Positions 9,990-21,340 of a stretch of 64,000 nt of DNA are shown one piece after another; the stretch's first letter is position 1; every line of letters begins with the position of its first letter. Origin of the DNA: an uncultured Clostridium sp. (GTDB taxonomy: Bacteria > Bacillota > Clostridia > Peptostreptococcales > Peptostreptococcaceae); contig CAMBXR010000009.1 of the NCBI GenBank assembly GCA_945871955.1, positions 1 to 64,000 of the forward strand, written 5' to 3'. The position numbers were made by a program, and so were the translations under genes. Under the pieces are notes generated by a model. It was not told the DNA's origin and made no database searches. It was given only the letters and a program-made list of their open reading frames with translations.

Positions 9990-11555
9990 TTATTTATTTA
10001 TTAAATTTTCTTCAACTAGAAAATCATGAGCAACTTTTTCAGGTGTTTGACCTTCTTCATCAACTTTATAATTAAGTTCTATCATTTTTTCCTCAGTTAT
10101 TTTTCCACTTAATTTGTTTAATATTTCTTCTACTTCAGGATGTTTTTCAAGAATGTCTTCTCTAACTAAAGGTACTGCATAGTAAGGTGGGAAAAACTCT
10201 TTATCATCTTTTAATACTTTCAAGTTAAATTTCTTCAAAAGTCCATCTGTGGAAAAGGCATCTATAACTTGAGCATCTCCTCTTTTTAATGCTTGATATC
10301 TTAAGGCTCCATCCATACTTTTAATTTCTTTAAAGTCTAAATCATAACTTGTTTGAAGTCCAGGAAGTCCATCTGCCCTATTCTCAAATGCTAATGTTGG
10401 AGAAAAAACAAAATTCCTAGAATATTTAGTTAAATCAGAATAAGTCTCTATATTATACTTTTTAGCAACTTCTGGTTCCATAGCTAAAGTATAAGTATTA
10501 TTAAATCCATATTGATCTAGTACTTTTATTTCATATTGTTTATGTAATTCATCTTTTACATAATTATATACCTCATCTGCATCCCCTTTAGCTTCTTGTT
10601 GTAGACAATTCATTAATATAGTTCCTGTGTAATCAGTACATACATCTACTTCTCCATTTGTAATTGCATTCCAAAGCACAGTAGTCCCCATATTCATTTT
10701 TCTTACAATTTTATAATCAGTATATTCTTCTAGTAAATCTGCACAGATATTACTAAGTATAATACCTTCTGTATAATCTTTTGAACCAACTATTATGGTA
10801 TCCTTTTTACTAAAACTCTGTCCAAAAGTAGTAAATATAATAGCTACTGCTACAAGAGATGCACAAACTGTTATACCAATATGATTATTTTTAGGTTTCT
10901 TTACAGATGATTTTGAAGAAGAATATTTACCCATTGCTGATTTTTCAACTTTAGAGAATATATAATCAACTAATAAAGCTAATATACATGCTGGTATAGC
11001 TCCTGCAAGTATCATAGTATTATTAACTGTTTGTACTCCAGAGAATACTAAATAACCAAGGCCACCTGCTCCTATAAATGCCGCTAATGTCATAAGCCCA
11101 ACGGCTGTAACTGCAGAAATTCTAATACCTGCCATAATTATAGGTAGAGCCAAAGGTAATTGTATTTTGTATAAAATCTGCTTTGAAGTAAGTCCTATAC
11201 CCTTTGCTGATTCCAATATATTTTCATCTATTCCCAAGATTCCTGTAGATGTATTTTTTACTATAGGAAGAAGTGAATAAAGTACGACTGCTACTATGGC
11301 TGGTTTACTTCCTATACCAAGCATAGGTACTAAAAGCCCTAAAAGTGCCATAGATGGTATGGCTTGAAATATGTTAATTATTCCAATAACATATTTTCTT
11401 AGTTTTTCATTTTTTGATACTAATATACCAAGAGGTATACCTATTAAAATTGCAAATAATATAGCAATTAATGTAAGTTGTATATGTTGAAATAATAAAC
11501 TGAGAATTTGTTCTTTTTGAGATATCATATAATCTATAAATCTACCCAAGAACAC
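9990..11555 (-). CDS. Osmoprotectant (betaine/carnitine/choline) ABC transporter, fused permease and substrate-binding protein
   Basis: N-terminal multi-TM permease with ESAKGIGLTSKQILYKIQLPLALP EAA loop; C-terminal OpuAC-type domain (VGSKDYTEGIILSNICADLLEEYT). Confidence 0.9.
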   Translation of the reverse strand: MFLGRFIDYMISQKEQILSLLFQHIQLTLIAILFAILIGIPLGILVSKNEKLRKYVIGIINIFQAIPSMALLGLLVPMLGIGSKPAIVAVVLYSLLPIVKNTSTGILGIDENILESAKGIGLTSKQILYKIQLPLALPIIMAGIRISAVTAVGLMTLAAFIGAGGLGYLVFSGVQTVNNTMILAGAIPACILALLVDYIFSKVEKSAMGKYSSSKSSVKKPKNNHIGITVCASLVAVAIIFTTFGQSFSKKDTIIVGSKDYTEGIILSNICADLLEEYTDYKIVRKMNMGTTVLWNAITNGEVDVCTDYTGTILMNCLQQEAKGDADEVYNYVKDELHKQYEIKVLDQYGFNNTYTLAMEPEVAKKYNIETYSDLTKYSRNFVFSPTLAFENRADGLPGLQTSYDLDFKEIKSMDGALRYQALKRGDAQVIDAFSTDGLLKKFNLKVLKDDKEFFPPYYAVPLVREDILEKHPEVEEILNKLSGKITEEKMIELNYKVDEEGQTPEKVAHDFLVEENLINK

Positions 11556-12687
11556 TCACCTCCATTTCTAAAAACTGTTCACTAAGTACTGATAGCAAAC
11601 TACTTCTAGTAATAAGACCTGCCAATTTATTATATCTAGTAACTACAGGTACATGTCCTATATTTTCTTTGTTCATAACTTCTAATATTTCTACTAAATT
11701 ATTATCATCATAAACGAATACAGGATTCTTATCCATAATTTCACTTAAATAATGATTTTGAATTCCATTTCTTCTAAGCTCTTTTATTGTAACTATACCA
11801 AGAAAATTCTCTTCTTTATCTGTTACTAACAAGCTATCTACTTTATTTGTTCTCATAATTTCCATACCTTGAATTACTGTTCTTGAAGATTTTACACTGA
11901 TGGGATTTTGTATCATAATGTCTCTTGCTTTTATGTATTCTGGTGTGTTCCATAATCTATCGCTGCCTATAAAATTTTTTACAAATTCATTAGCAGGATT
12001 TCTAAGAAGATTCTCTACTGTATCATATTGTTGCAATTTGCCGTCTTTCATTATACAAATTTTATCTGCTAATTTTAAAGCTTCATCCATATCATGGGTT
12101 ACAAATATTATGGTTTTCTTCAATTCTTCTTGTAAAGAATATAACCATTCTTGGAGTTGTGTTCGTGTTATTGGGTCTAGGGCACTGAAAGGTTCATCCA
12201 TAAGTATTATTTTAGCGTCTGTTGCTATGGCCCTTACAAGACCAATTCTTTGTTGTTGTCCACCACTAAGTTCTGATGGGTATTTATCTAAAAATTCTTT
12301 TGGGTCTAATCCCACCATTTTCATAAGTTCTAAAGTTTTTGCTTCTATTTCTTCTTCACTTTTTTCCTTTTTCAACTTAGGAATTAGTTCTATATTTTCC
12401 CTTATTGTTAAATGAGGAAATAATCCTATACTCTGTATTACATATCCTATGTTTCTTCTTAATTTTATTGGATCTTCTTTTGATATAGGTTTTCCATCGA
12501 TATATATTTCACCACTTGTTGGCTCTATTAGCTTATTTATTAATTTTAAAGTTGTTGTCTTTCCACATCCGCTGGGTCCTATAAATACTACAAAGCTCCC
12601 TTCGTCAATTTTCAAAGAAATATCATCTAGAATAGTTTTATTTCCTACTTTTTTAGAAATATTTTTTATTTCTATCATAATATTCAT
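11542..12687 (-). CDS. Osmoprotectant ABC transporter ATP-binding protein with CBS domains
   Basis: Walker A GPSGCGKTT, LSGGQQQRIGLVRAI, DEPFSALDPITR; C-terminal CBS pair. Overlaps the permease/SBP start by 14 nt. OpuCA-like. Confidence 0.92.
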   Translation of the reverse strand: MNIMIEIKNISKKVGNKTILDDISLKIDEGSFVVFIGPSGCGKTTTLKLINKLIEPTSGEIYIDGKPISKEDPIKLRRNIGYVIQSIGLFPHLTIRENIELIPKLKKEKSEEEIEAKTLELMKMVGLDPKEFLDKYPSELSGGQQQRIGLVRAIATDAKIILMDEPFSALDPITRTQLQEWLYSLQEELKKTIIFVTHDMDEALKLADKICIMKDGKLQQYDTVENLLRNPANEFVKNFIGSDRLWNTPEYIKARDIMIQNPISVKSSRTVIQGMEIMRTNKVDSLLVTDKEENFLGIVTIKELRRNGIQNHYLSEIMDKNPVFVYDDNNLVEILEVMNKENIGHVPVVTRYNKLAGLITRSSLLSVLSEQFLEMEVSVLG

Positions 12688-12826
12688 CCCCTTTGATAAA
12701 TAACTTTTTATAAAAAAACTATCTATTATATAATTATACCAATTTTTACCATAGTAGACAACATTTTATCAAAAATTATTTAATACTAAAAAAGGACAAA
12801 CTCTTATAAGTTTATCCTTTTTAGTA

Positions 12827-13888
12827 TTATTTTTCAAATTTATCTATTTCTTCTAATAATTCTTCCACTAAAGAATCACCTTTAATTTTTCTAACTATTT
12901 CACCTTTTTTAAATAAAAGACCTTCTCCTTTTCCACCAGCTATACCTATATCAGCTTCTCTGGCTTCTCCTGGACCATTTACAGCGCAACCCATTATTGC
13001 CACTGTCATATCTTTATCTATATCTTTTATTTTTTCTTCTACTTCATTTGCAACTTTTATTAAGTCGATATTACATCTTCCACAAGTTGGACAAGATACT
13101 ATTTTTATTTTATCATTTAATAAATTTAAACTTCTAAGAATATCTTTTCCCACATGTACTTCTTCCACAGGATCTCCTGTTAGAGAAATTCTTATAGTAT
13201 CACCTATACCATTCATTAAAAGTGAACCAACACCTATTGATGATTTAATCGTTCCTTTTTTAATTCCACCAGCTTCAGTTATACCTAAATGAAGAGGATA
13301 GTCTACTTTTTCACTCATTAAAGTATAAGCTTCAACTGCTGTATATATATCAGAAGATTTTAGAGATATTACTATATTATAAAAATCCAAGTCTTCTAAT
13401 ATTTTTATATGTTCCATGGCACTTTCCACTAAAGCTTCGGGTGTGGCATGACCATATTTTTCAAGTAAATGTTTCTCTAGAGAACCGCCATTTACTCCTA
13501 TTCTTATTTTTATATTTCTTTCTTTACACTTTTCAACTACAGCTTTTACTCTATCTATACTTCCTATGTTTCCTGGATTAATTCTAACTCCATCTACACC
13601 TTCTTCTATAGCTTTAAGAGCTAATTTATAATCAAAATGTATATCAGCAATTAGTGGTATATTAATAGCTTTCTTTATTTTTCCTAAGTTTTCAGCTGCT
13701 ATCATATCAGGAACTGCAACTCTAACTGCATCACATCCTGCTTCTTCCAGCCTTTTTATTTGTTCTATTGTCTTATTGGCATCTCTAGTATCAGTATTTG
13801 TCATAGACTGAACTGCTATTGGATTGTTACCTCCAATTTTAATATTTCCTAAAGATACTTCTCTTGTTTTTTTTCTAATGTAACTCAA
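12827..13888 (-). CDS. ispG: 4-hydroxy-3-methylbut-2-enyl diphosphate synthase (GcpE)
   Basis: [39 protein letters not shown] Fe-S ligand motifs. Confidence 0.96.
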   Translation of the reverse strand: MSYIRKKTREVSLGNIKIGGNNPIAVQSMTNTDTRDANKTIEQIKRLEEAGCDAVRVAVPDMIAAENLGKIKKAINIPLIADIHFDYKLALKAIEEGVDGVRINPGNIGSIDRVKAVVEKCKERNIKIRIGVNGGSLEKHLLEKYGHATPEALVESAMEHIKILEDLDFYNIVISLKSSDIYTAVEAYTLMSEKVDYPLHLGITEAGGIKKGTIKSSIGVGSLLMNGIGDTIRISLTGDPVEEVHVGKDILRSLNLLNDKIKIVSCPTCGRCNIDLIKVANEVEEKIKDIDKDMTVAIMGCAVNGPGEAREADIGIAGGKGEGLLFKKGEIVRKIKGDSLVEELLEEIDKFEK

Positions 13889-13911
13889 AACTTCACCTTC
13901 TACTTATATTT

Positions 13912-14937
13912 TTAGAATTTTATTATACCTTTAAATAACTTAGTTATATCACTATAAGTAATAAAAACCATAAATGCCATTAATGCACAGAAACCTATCA
14001 TATTTATCATGGCTTCTTTATCTGGATTTATTTTCTTTCCTCCCCTTAATGCTTCTATTAAAAGTAAAAATAATCTTCCTCCATCTAGAGCAGGGAATGG
14101 AACTAAGTTTATTATTCCAAGGTTTAAACTTATTACTGAACCTAAGTATAACAAGTTGATTATACCCGTTTTAGCAGCATCTGAAACTATGGAAATAATT
14201 ACCACAGGTCCTGCTACAGAATTAGAAAATCCTCCAGGTATAGTTCCTGTTATCATTTGTTTTAGGAAAGTAACCATCTGTACAATCATTTGACCAGTTG
14301 TCACAAAAGATTCTTTTATAGCATTTATTATATTTTTATCTCTTAAAGACGTAACTCCTACTTTATAGCTACCATCTTCACTTTTTTCAGGAGTTATACT
14401 TAAATTTAATTCTTTATTATCTCTCTCAACAACTAAATTTAATTCTTTTCCTTGTGATGAAATTATTTCATTTGTAAAGTCTTGCCATGAAGTAATCTCT
14501 TTTCCATCTATTTTTTTAATTATATCTCCACTTTGTAAAGTAGCAATTTGTGCTGGGCTATTTTCTACAACTTCATCTATAGTTGTCGTTGGAGATCCTA
14601 TGTATATAAATACTGGAATTAAAAACAATACAGCTAAAACTAAGTTGAAAAATGGACCTGCAAATATAACACTAGCCCTTTGAAGTATTGATTTTGTACC
14701 AAAAGATCCTGGCTTATCAGAGTCTTCATCTTCCCCTTCCATAGCACAAAAGCCACCAATAGGTAAAATTCTTACAGAATACATTGTTCCATTTACTTCT
14801 TTGCCAAATAATTTTGGTCCCATTCCAAGGGCAAATTCATGTACTGTAATTCCATTTTTCTTTGCAAATATAAAATGACCAAATTCATGTATTAATACTA
14901 TTACTCCAAAAAGTAATAAGGCTGCAATTATTGTCAT
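13912..14937 (-). CDS. rseP: Site-2 protease, RIP metalloprotease with PDZ domain
   Basis: HEFGHFIFAKKNG (HExxH), PDZ-like domain, NLVPFPALDGGRL motif. Confidence 0.94.
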   Translation of the reverse strand: MTIIAALLLFGVIVLIHEFGHFIFAKKNGITVHEFALGMGPKLFGKEVNGTMYSVRILPIGGFCAMEGEDEDSDKPGSFGTKSILQRASVIFAGPFFNLVLAVLFLIPVFIYIGSPTTTIDEVVENSPAQIATLQSGDIIKKIDGKEITSWQDFTNEIISSQGKELNLVVERDNKELNLSITPEKSEDGSYKVGVTSLRDKNIINAIKESFVTTGQMIVQMVTFLKQMITGTIPGGFSNSVAGPVVIISIVSDAAKTGIINLLYLGSVISLNLGIINLVPFPALDGGRLFLLLIEALRGGKKINPDKEAMINMIGFCALMAFMVFITYSDITKLFKGIIKF

Positions 14938-15008
14938 ATATCCACCTTCCTAATTTTAATTTTTATTATTACAAATCTTATATAAAAATGTCTAAACCCT
15001 ATGTCATA

Positions 15009-16160
15009 TTATTTTAGTAAGTTAGCTAAAAACGCTCTAGTTTCCTTATCAACTTCTAATATGTCTTCTAACGTAGGATTAACTCTATTTTTATGACAGT
15101 CTAAAGTTTTTTCTATGTAATATGGTATGTCATAGAAACCTATTTTATCATTTAAAAATTCATTTACTAAAAATTCATTGGCAGAATTTAATGCCGCTGC
15201 ATATGTTCCTCCTAGTTTTAACACTTTAAAAGCAAGTGCTAAACATGGGAAAGTTTCCATATCTGGCTTTTCAAATGTTAAAGTTGCAACTTTTGCCAAA
15301 TCAAGTCTTTCATAATCTGTTTCTATTCTTTTAGGATAAGTTAGTGCATATACTATAGGAAGTCTCATATCTGGACAACCCATTTGAGATATAACTGAAC
15401 TATCTTTAAAAGATACCATAGAATGTATTATACTTTGAGGATGAACAACAACTTCAATATCCTCCACATCCACATCAAATAGCCATTTAGCTTCTATAAC
15501 TTCAAGACCTTTATTCATAAGTGTTGAAGAATCAATACTTATTTTTCTTCCCATATCCCAATTAGGATGTTTTAAAGCCTCATTTTTTGTAACATTAATT
15601 AAGTCTTCTTTCTTTTTACCTCTAAATGGTCCTCCTGAAGCTGTTAATATTATCTTTTCTATATCTTTGTGTCTTTCTCCATTAAGACACTGGAATATGG
15701 CACTATGCTCACTATCTACAGGAAGAATTTTCACATTGTTTTTCTTAGCTTCCGACATTACTAACTCCCCAGCAGTTACTAATGTTTCTTTATTAGCTAG
15801 TGCAATAGTTTTTTTAGCTTTTATAGCTGCCATAGTAGGTACAAGTCCAATCATTCCAACTACAGCAGTTAATACTACATCTACTTCATCAAGTTCACAA
15901 ATTTTAACTAAACCTTCCATGGAACTTAATACTTCTATATTTATATTTTTAGGAATCATATCCTTTAATTTTGCAGCACTTTCTTCATTATAAACTGCCA
16001 CATATTTAGGAGAAAATTCTAATATTTGTTCTAATAATAGATCTACACTACTATTGGCTGAAATAGCCACAACTTCAAATTTATCCTTATTTTTTCTTAC
16101 AACATCTAAAGTTTGAGTACCTATAGATCCAGTTGAACCTAGTATAGTAATTCTTTTCAT
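15009..16160 (-). CDS. dxr: 1-deoxy-D-xylulose-5-phosphate reductoisomerase
   Basis: [52 protein letters not shown]. Confidence 0.96.
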   Translation of the reverse strand: MKRITILGSTGSIGTQTLDVVRKNKDKFEVVAISANSSVDLLLEQILEFSPKYVAVYNEESAAKLKDMIPKNINIEVLSSMEGLVKICELDEVDVVLTAVVGMIGLVPTMAAIKAKKTIALANKETLVTAGELVMSEAKKNNVKILPVDSEHSAIFQCLNGERHKDIEKIILTASGGPFRGKKKEDLINVTKNEALKHPNWDMGRKISIDSSTLMNKGLEVIEAKWLFDVDVEDIEVVVHPQSIIHSMVSFKDSSVISQMGCPDMRLPIVYALTYPKRIETDYERLDLAKVATLTFEKPDMETFPCLALAFKVLKLGGTYAAALNSANEFLVNEFLNDKIGFYDIPYYIEKTLDCHKNRVNPTLEDILEVDKETRAFLANLLK

Positions 16161-16304
16161 AAACAGTCCCTTTCTTTTACTTACTATATTATCTTTCCTT
16201 ATGTATTATATCATTATTATGCTTATTATTTACAATATTCATCAAAAATTCAATTAGATTTTTATTTATATAATTAAAAAAGCTCCAGTATAACTGAAGC
16301 TAAA

Positions 16305-17084
16305 TTACTTTATAAATAAATTTATTACACTATATACAAATGGTGCAACTAAAATAACACTATCGAATCTATCTAGTACACCACCATGACCTGGTATTAA
16401 TTTTCCATAGTCTTTGATTCCCACATATCTTTTTATAGATGAGGCAAATAAATCTCCAAATTGTGCAATAATACTTCCAAAGAATCCTAAAAATACTATT
16501 ACTTTTAAATCAATATTAAAGAAATATCCAAATGCTAAACATACTAATGTAGAACCTAAAATTCCTCCCACACTACCTTCTATAGTTTTCTTAGGACTTA
16601 CTTTAGGTATTAGTTTATGCTTTCCAAACAAATAACCTGCAAAATACGCAAATATATCTGTTACAAAAGCAATTATAAATATTAGCCAAACATAAATATT
16701 TCCTCTAGCAAAATCATCCATAGTTAACACTATAAAGTCTATTAACACACCTATATAAAATAAACCAAAGAAAGTCACTATAACATCAATAATATTTCTT
16801 TTTACTTTTAATATTGGTATTATAGATATTAAGAATAAAATAAATATTATTGTATATGTATAAGCTATTGGCAATTTAAGATAGTTTTTAATTAATAAAT
16901 AAATAGAGAAAATATAACCTATATAATATAATGGTTTTATATCTTTTTCTTCAAAAGCCTTATAAAATTCATGTAAGGCCATTGAAATTATTATAGCTTC
17001 TCCCACATATAAAGGAGTTCCTCCAAGTATGATAAGGATTAATAATGGAACTAATAATAATCCTGCTATGACTCTTGTTTTCAT
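16305..17084 (-). CDS. cdsA: Phosphatidate cytidylyltransferase
   Basis: Multi-TM protein with C-terminal signature KDYGKLIPGHGGVLDRFDS. Confidence 0.95.
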   Translation of the reverse strand: MKTRVIAGLLLVPLLILIILGGTPLYVGEAIIISMALHEFYKAFEEKDIKPLYYIGYIFSIYLLIKNYLKLPIAYTYTIIFILFLISIIPILKVKRNIIDVIVTFFGLFYIGVLIDFIVLTMDDFARGNIYVWLIFIIAFVTDIFAYFAGYLFGKHKLIPKVSPKKTIEGSVGGILGSTLVCLAFGYFFNIDLKVIVFLGFFGSIIAQFGDLFASSIKRYVGIKDYGKLIPGHGGVLDRFDSVILVAPFVYSVINLFIK

Positions 17085-17095
17085 AAGTGTTCTCC

Positions 17096-17836
17096 TTATT
17101 TTATTCCACCAAATCTTCTGTCACGATTTTGATAAGTAAATATGGCTTTTTGTAGCTCTTTTTCATCAAAATCAGGCCAATATACATTAGTGAAGTAAAA
17201 TTCTGCATAGGCAACTTCCCATAATAAGAAATTGCTAAGTCTTTCTTCTCCACTAGTTCTAATAACTAAATCTGGATCTGGAATATCTTTTGTACTTAAA
17301 TGATTGCTTATAGTATTTTCATCTATTTCATCTAAATTTATTTTATTATTTTTAACATCTTGTATAATATCAACTAAGGCTTTTTTTATGTCTAATCTTC
17401 CACCATAATTTAGCGCTAAGTTTAAATTACAACCTGTATTATTTTTAGTTAATTCTATTGCCTTTTTTAACTCTTCTAAACATTGATTTGGTAAACTTTC
17501 TATATCTCCTATAGCTGTCAATTTTACATTTTCTTCATGTAATGTAGCTACTTCATTTTTTAGATAAGTTGACAGTAAATTCATAAGGGCATCTACTTCC
17601 ATTTTAGGTCTTTTCCAGTTTTCTGTTGAAAATGCATATAAAGTAACATATTTAACATTTAGTTTTTTACATTCTCTAAGCACTGTTCTTATAGTTTCTA
17701 CCCCTGCCTTATGCCCAGCAACTCTCGGTAAAAATTTATTTTTAGCCCATCTTCCGTTTCCATCCATAATTATGGCAATATGTTGTGGAACTCTATTTAA
17801 ATCTATATCATAAAACAAATCGTTTTTCATATTCAT
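17096..17836 (-). CDS. uppS: Isoprenyl transferase (undecaprenyl diphosphate synthase)
   Basis: HIAIIMDGNGRWAK; DPDLVIRTSGEERLSNFLLWEVAYAEFYF. Confidence 0.95.
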   Translation of the reverse strand: MNMKNDLFYDIDLNRVPQHIAIIMDGNGRWAKNKFLPRVAGHKAGVETIRTVLRECKKLNVKYVTLYAFSTENWKRPKMEVDALMNLLSTYLKNEVATLHEENVKLTAIGDIESLPNQCLEELKKAIELTKNNTGCNLNLALNYGGRLDIKKALVDIIQDVKNNKINLDEIDENTISNHLSTKDIPDPDLVIRTSGEERLSNFLLWEVAYAEFYFTNVYWPDFDEKELQKAIFTYQNRDRRFGGIK

Positions 17837-17859
17837 ACTCCAAATATTATTCTGACTCC

Positions 17860-18063
17860 TTATAGTAAGGAGCCAGAAAAGTAAGTTACAAATAATTCTA
17901 CACTTTCTTCTTTTTCGGTAATTTTAATCACTCTTGGATAAATTAATTTATCTTGATCTTTCTTACCTTGAAGAGTTGTTGTAGTGTATTTTATTTGTTT
18001 ATTATCAAAATATTTTTTAACTTCATCTAAAGGAAGGCCTAATAGCTCATAATATTTTTTCAA
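17860..18063 (-). CDS. Small hypothetical protein between frr and uppS
   Basis: 67-aa ORF co-directional inside the frr-uppS block. Confidence 0.65.
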   Translation of the reverse strand: MKKYYELLGLPLDEVKKYFDNKQIKYTTTTLQGKKDQDKLIYPRVIKITEKEESVELFVTYFSGSLL

Positions 18064-18068
18064 AGCTA

Positions 18069-18623
18069 TTATACCGCCATTATATCTTTTTCTTTTATAT
18101 CTAATAAAGTATCTATTTCTTTGATATATTTATCAGTCATTTTTTGCACGTTATCTTGTGCTTTCTTTAAATCGTCCTCTGTTATTTCGCCTTCTTTTTC
18201 TAACTTTTTAAGTTTATCGTTAGCGTCTCTTCTTTCATTTCTTATTCTTACTTTGAAGTCTTCTGAAGCTTTTTTAGCTTGTTTGCAAAGCTCTTTTCTT
18301 CTTTCTTCAGTTAATGCTGGAACGTTTAATCTTATAACTTCTCCATCATTAGTTGGGTTTAATCCTAAATCAGAGTTTCTTATAGCTGTTTCTATATCTT
18401 TCATTGCACTTTTATCCCAAGGATTTATCATTAAAGTTCTTGGTTCTGGTACTGATATAGATCCAACTTGATTTATAGGAGTTGGTGTTCCATAGTAATC
18501 TACTCTTATTTTATCTAACATTTGTGCATTAGCTCTACCAGCTCTTATTGTAGAGAATTCATGCTTTAAAGCTTCTATAGTTTTATCCATTTGTTGTTGT
18601 AACTTGTTTTGTATTTCTTTCAT
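18069..18623 (-). CDS. frr: Ribosome recycling factor
   Basis: FSTIRAGRANAQMLDKIRVDYYGTPTPINQ; full-length 184 aa. Confidence 0.97.
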   Translation of the reverse strand: MKEIQNKLQQQMDKTIEALKHEFSTIRAGRANAQMLDKIRVDYYGTPTPINQVGSISVPEPRTLMINPWDKSAMKDIETAIRNSDLGLNPTNDGEVIRLNVPALTEERRKELCKQAKKASEDFKVRIRNERRDANDKLKKLEKEGEITEDDLKKAQDNVQKMTDKYIKEIDTLLDIKEKDIMAV

Positions 18624-18644
18624 TTTTACTCCTCCTTTATTTTA

Positions 18645-19382
<738 letters not shown>

Positions 19383-19409
19383 TTATTTTTAATTTATCTG
19401 TTTTTTAAA

Positions 19410-19438
19410 AAAGAGAACACATAAGTGTTCTCTTTTGG
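19410..19438 (-). terminator. Intrinsic terminator between tsf and pyrH
   Basis: aaaagagaacac-ataa-gtgttctctttt hairpin; U-tract on the minus strand. Confidence 0.7.
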
Positions 19439-19445
19439 TTAATTA

Positions 19446-20357
19446 TTACTTAAGTTGCTTAGCAACCTCTTCAGCAAAGTTTTCTTCTTTCTTTTCTATA
19501 CCTTCACCAACTTCGAATCTTACAACTCTACCAACTTGTATGTCTGAACCAACTTCTTTAGCAGTGTTAGCTACTAATTTTTTTATAGTTAAATCAGAAT
19601 CTTTTACGAAAGTTTGTTCTAATAAGCAAACTTCTTTTAATTCTTTTTCTAATCTACCTTTAACCATTTTTTCTACTATGTTAGCAGGTTTTCCTTCGTT
19701 TAACGCTTGAGCAGTTAAAACTTCAGTTTCATGAGCTATATAAGCTTGATCAACATCATCTCTTGAAACGTATTTAGGGTTCATAGCAGCAACTTGCATA
19801 GCTATATCTCTACCCATTGCTATTACTCTTTCATCTCTAGCTTCAGTTAATAACTCAACTAAAACACCTATTTTTCCAGCTCCGTGTATGTATCCAGCTA
19901 CTTGACCTTCAGTAGTTATTTTTTCGAATCTTCTGAAGTCTAATTTTTCTCCTATTTTAGCTATTCTATCGTTTAATACGTCTTTTAATGCTTTACCTTC
20001 AGCATGATTTTCTTCTAATAAAGCTTCTATTGTATTAGTTTCAGTAGCTAAAGCCATTTCAGCAGCATCTTTAACGAATTTTTTGAAGTCTTCGTTTTTA
20101 GCAACGAAGTCAGTTTCTGAGTTTACTTCTACTACAGCAGCAGCAGTGTTATCAGCATTTATTTCTATAGTTACTAAACCTTCAGCAGCAACTCTATCAG
20201 CTTTCTTAGCAGCTTTTGATAATCCTTTTTCTCTTAATATATCTACAGCTTTTTCCATGCTTCCTTCAGCTTCTTGTAAAGCTTTTTTACAGTCCATCAT
20301 TCCAGCGCCTGTAGATTCTCTTAATTCTTTAACCATTTGTGCAGTTATGTTAGCCAT
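19446..20357 (-). CDS. tsf: Elongation factor Ts
   Basis: VKELRESTGAGMMDCKKAL; VNSETDFVAKNEDF; YIHGAGKIGVLVEL. Confidence 0.97.
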   Translation of the reverse strand: MANITAQMVKELRESTGAGMMDCKKALQEAEGSMEKAVDILREKGLSKAAKKADRVAAEGLVTIEINADNTAAAVVEVNSETDFVAKNEDFKKFVKDAAEMALATETNTIEALLEENHAEGKALKDVLNDRIAKIGEKLDFRRFEKITTEGQVAGYIHGAGKIGVLVELLTEARDERVIAMGRDIAMQVAAMNPKYVSRDDVDQAYIAHETEVLTAQALNEGKPANIVEKMVKGRLEKELKEVCLLEQTFVKDSDLTIKKLVANTAKEVGSDIQVGRVVRFEVGEGIEKKEENFAEEVAKQLK

Positions 20358-20381
20358 TTTACAAATCCTCCTATATATTGT

Positions 20382-20409
20382 AAATGGTAAGGGAGCCCCC
20401 TTACCATTT
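20382..20409 (-). promoter_or_regulatory. Intercistronic hairpin between rpsB and tsf
   Basis: Perfect 12-bp inverted repeat aaatggtaaggg / cccttaccattt with a 4-nt loop, directly after the rpsB stop and before the tsf RBS; no clear U-tract. Confidence 0.6.
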
Positions 20410-20415
20410 AATTTT

Positions 20416-21141
20416 TTATTGTTCTTGAGCTTCTACTTCCTCAACAACTTCTTCTTCAGCACCTTGTCTACCTTCTATTATAGCAGTAGCCATAGCACCA
20501 GTTATTAATTTAACAGCTCTTATAGCGTCATCGTTTCCTGGTATTGGGAAATCTAATTCATCTGGATCACAGTTTGTATCAACTATACCAACTACTGGTA
20601 TACCTAATCTGTGAGCTTCTTGTATAGCTATATTTTCTTTTCTTGGGTCAACTACGAATATAGCTCCTGGTAGCTCAGGCATATCTTTTATTCCGCCTAA
20701 GTATTTTTCTAATTTTTCTTTTTCAGCTCTTAATTTTATAACTTCTTTTTTAGGAAGAACGTCGAATACACCTTCGTTTTCCATTTTTTCTAATTCTCTT
20801 AATTTTTTAATTCTTGTTTGAATTGTTTGGTGGTTAGTTAACATTCCACCTAACCATCTTTCGTTTACGAAGAACATTCCACATCTTTCAGCTTCTTCTT
20901 TTATAGCTTCTTGAGCTTGTTTTTTAGTTCCTACGAATAAGATTGGTTTTCCAGTTTCAGCTACTTCTTTAACGAATTTGTAAGCTTCTTCTACTTTTTT
21001 AACTGTTTTTTGTAAATCTATTATATAGATTCCGTTTCTTTCTGTGAAGATGAATCTTGACATTTTAGGATTCCATCTTCTAGTTTGATGTCCGAAGTGA
21101 ACACCAGCTTCTAATAATTGTTTCATTGATATTACTGACAT
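20416..21141 (-). CDS. rpsB: 30S ribosomal protein S2
   Basis: [52 protein letters not shown]. Confidence 0.97.
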   Translation of the reverse strand: MSVISMKQLLEAGVHFGHQTRRWNPKMSRFIFTERNGIYIIDLQKTVKKVEEAYKFVKEVAETGKPILFVGTKKQAQEAIKEEAERCGMFFVNERWLGGMLTNHQTIQTRIKKLRELEKMENEGVFDVLPKKEVIKLRAEKEKLEKYLGGIKDMPELPGAIFVVDPRKENIAIQEAHRLGIPVVGIVDTNCDPDELDFPIPGNDDAIRAVKLITGAMATAIIEGRQGAEEEVVEEVEAQEQ

Positions 21142-21168
21142 TTTTTACCTCCTTGGTTTTGTACCTCC

Positions 21169-21224
21169 GGCGTGATCAACTTCTTAAAAAACCACTTGTG
21201 GCACCTTTTAAGAATCCCATCGCC
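21169..21224 (-). promoter_or_regulatory. Structured 5' leader of rpsB (putative S2 autoregulatory leader)
   Basis: Minus strand: ggcgatgggattcttaaaaggtgccacaagtggttttttaagaagttgatcacgcc folds as nested helices (GGCG..CGCC; TTCTTAAAA/TTTTAAGAA; CCAC-AA-GTGG) just 5' of the rpsB RBS. Confidence 0.6.
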
Positions 21225-21340
21225 GTGTGTGATATTTTATATTTTATTTTTTCACCTCTGATAGTATAACATAGTGAAAAATAAATTTCAATATAATTTA
21301 ATATAAGCTTACATTTTAATTATTAACTAATTTTATGATA

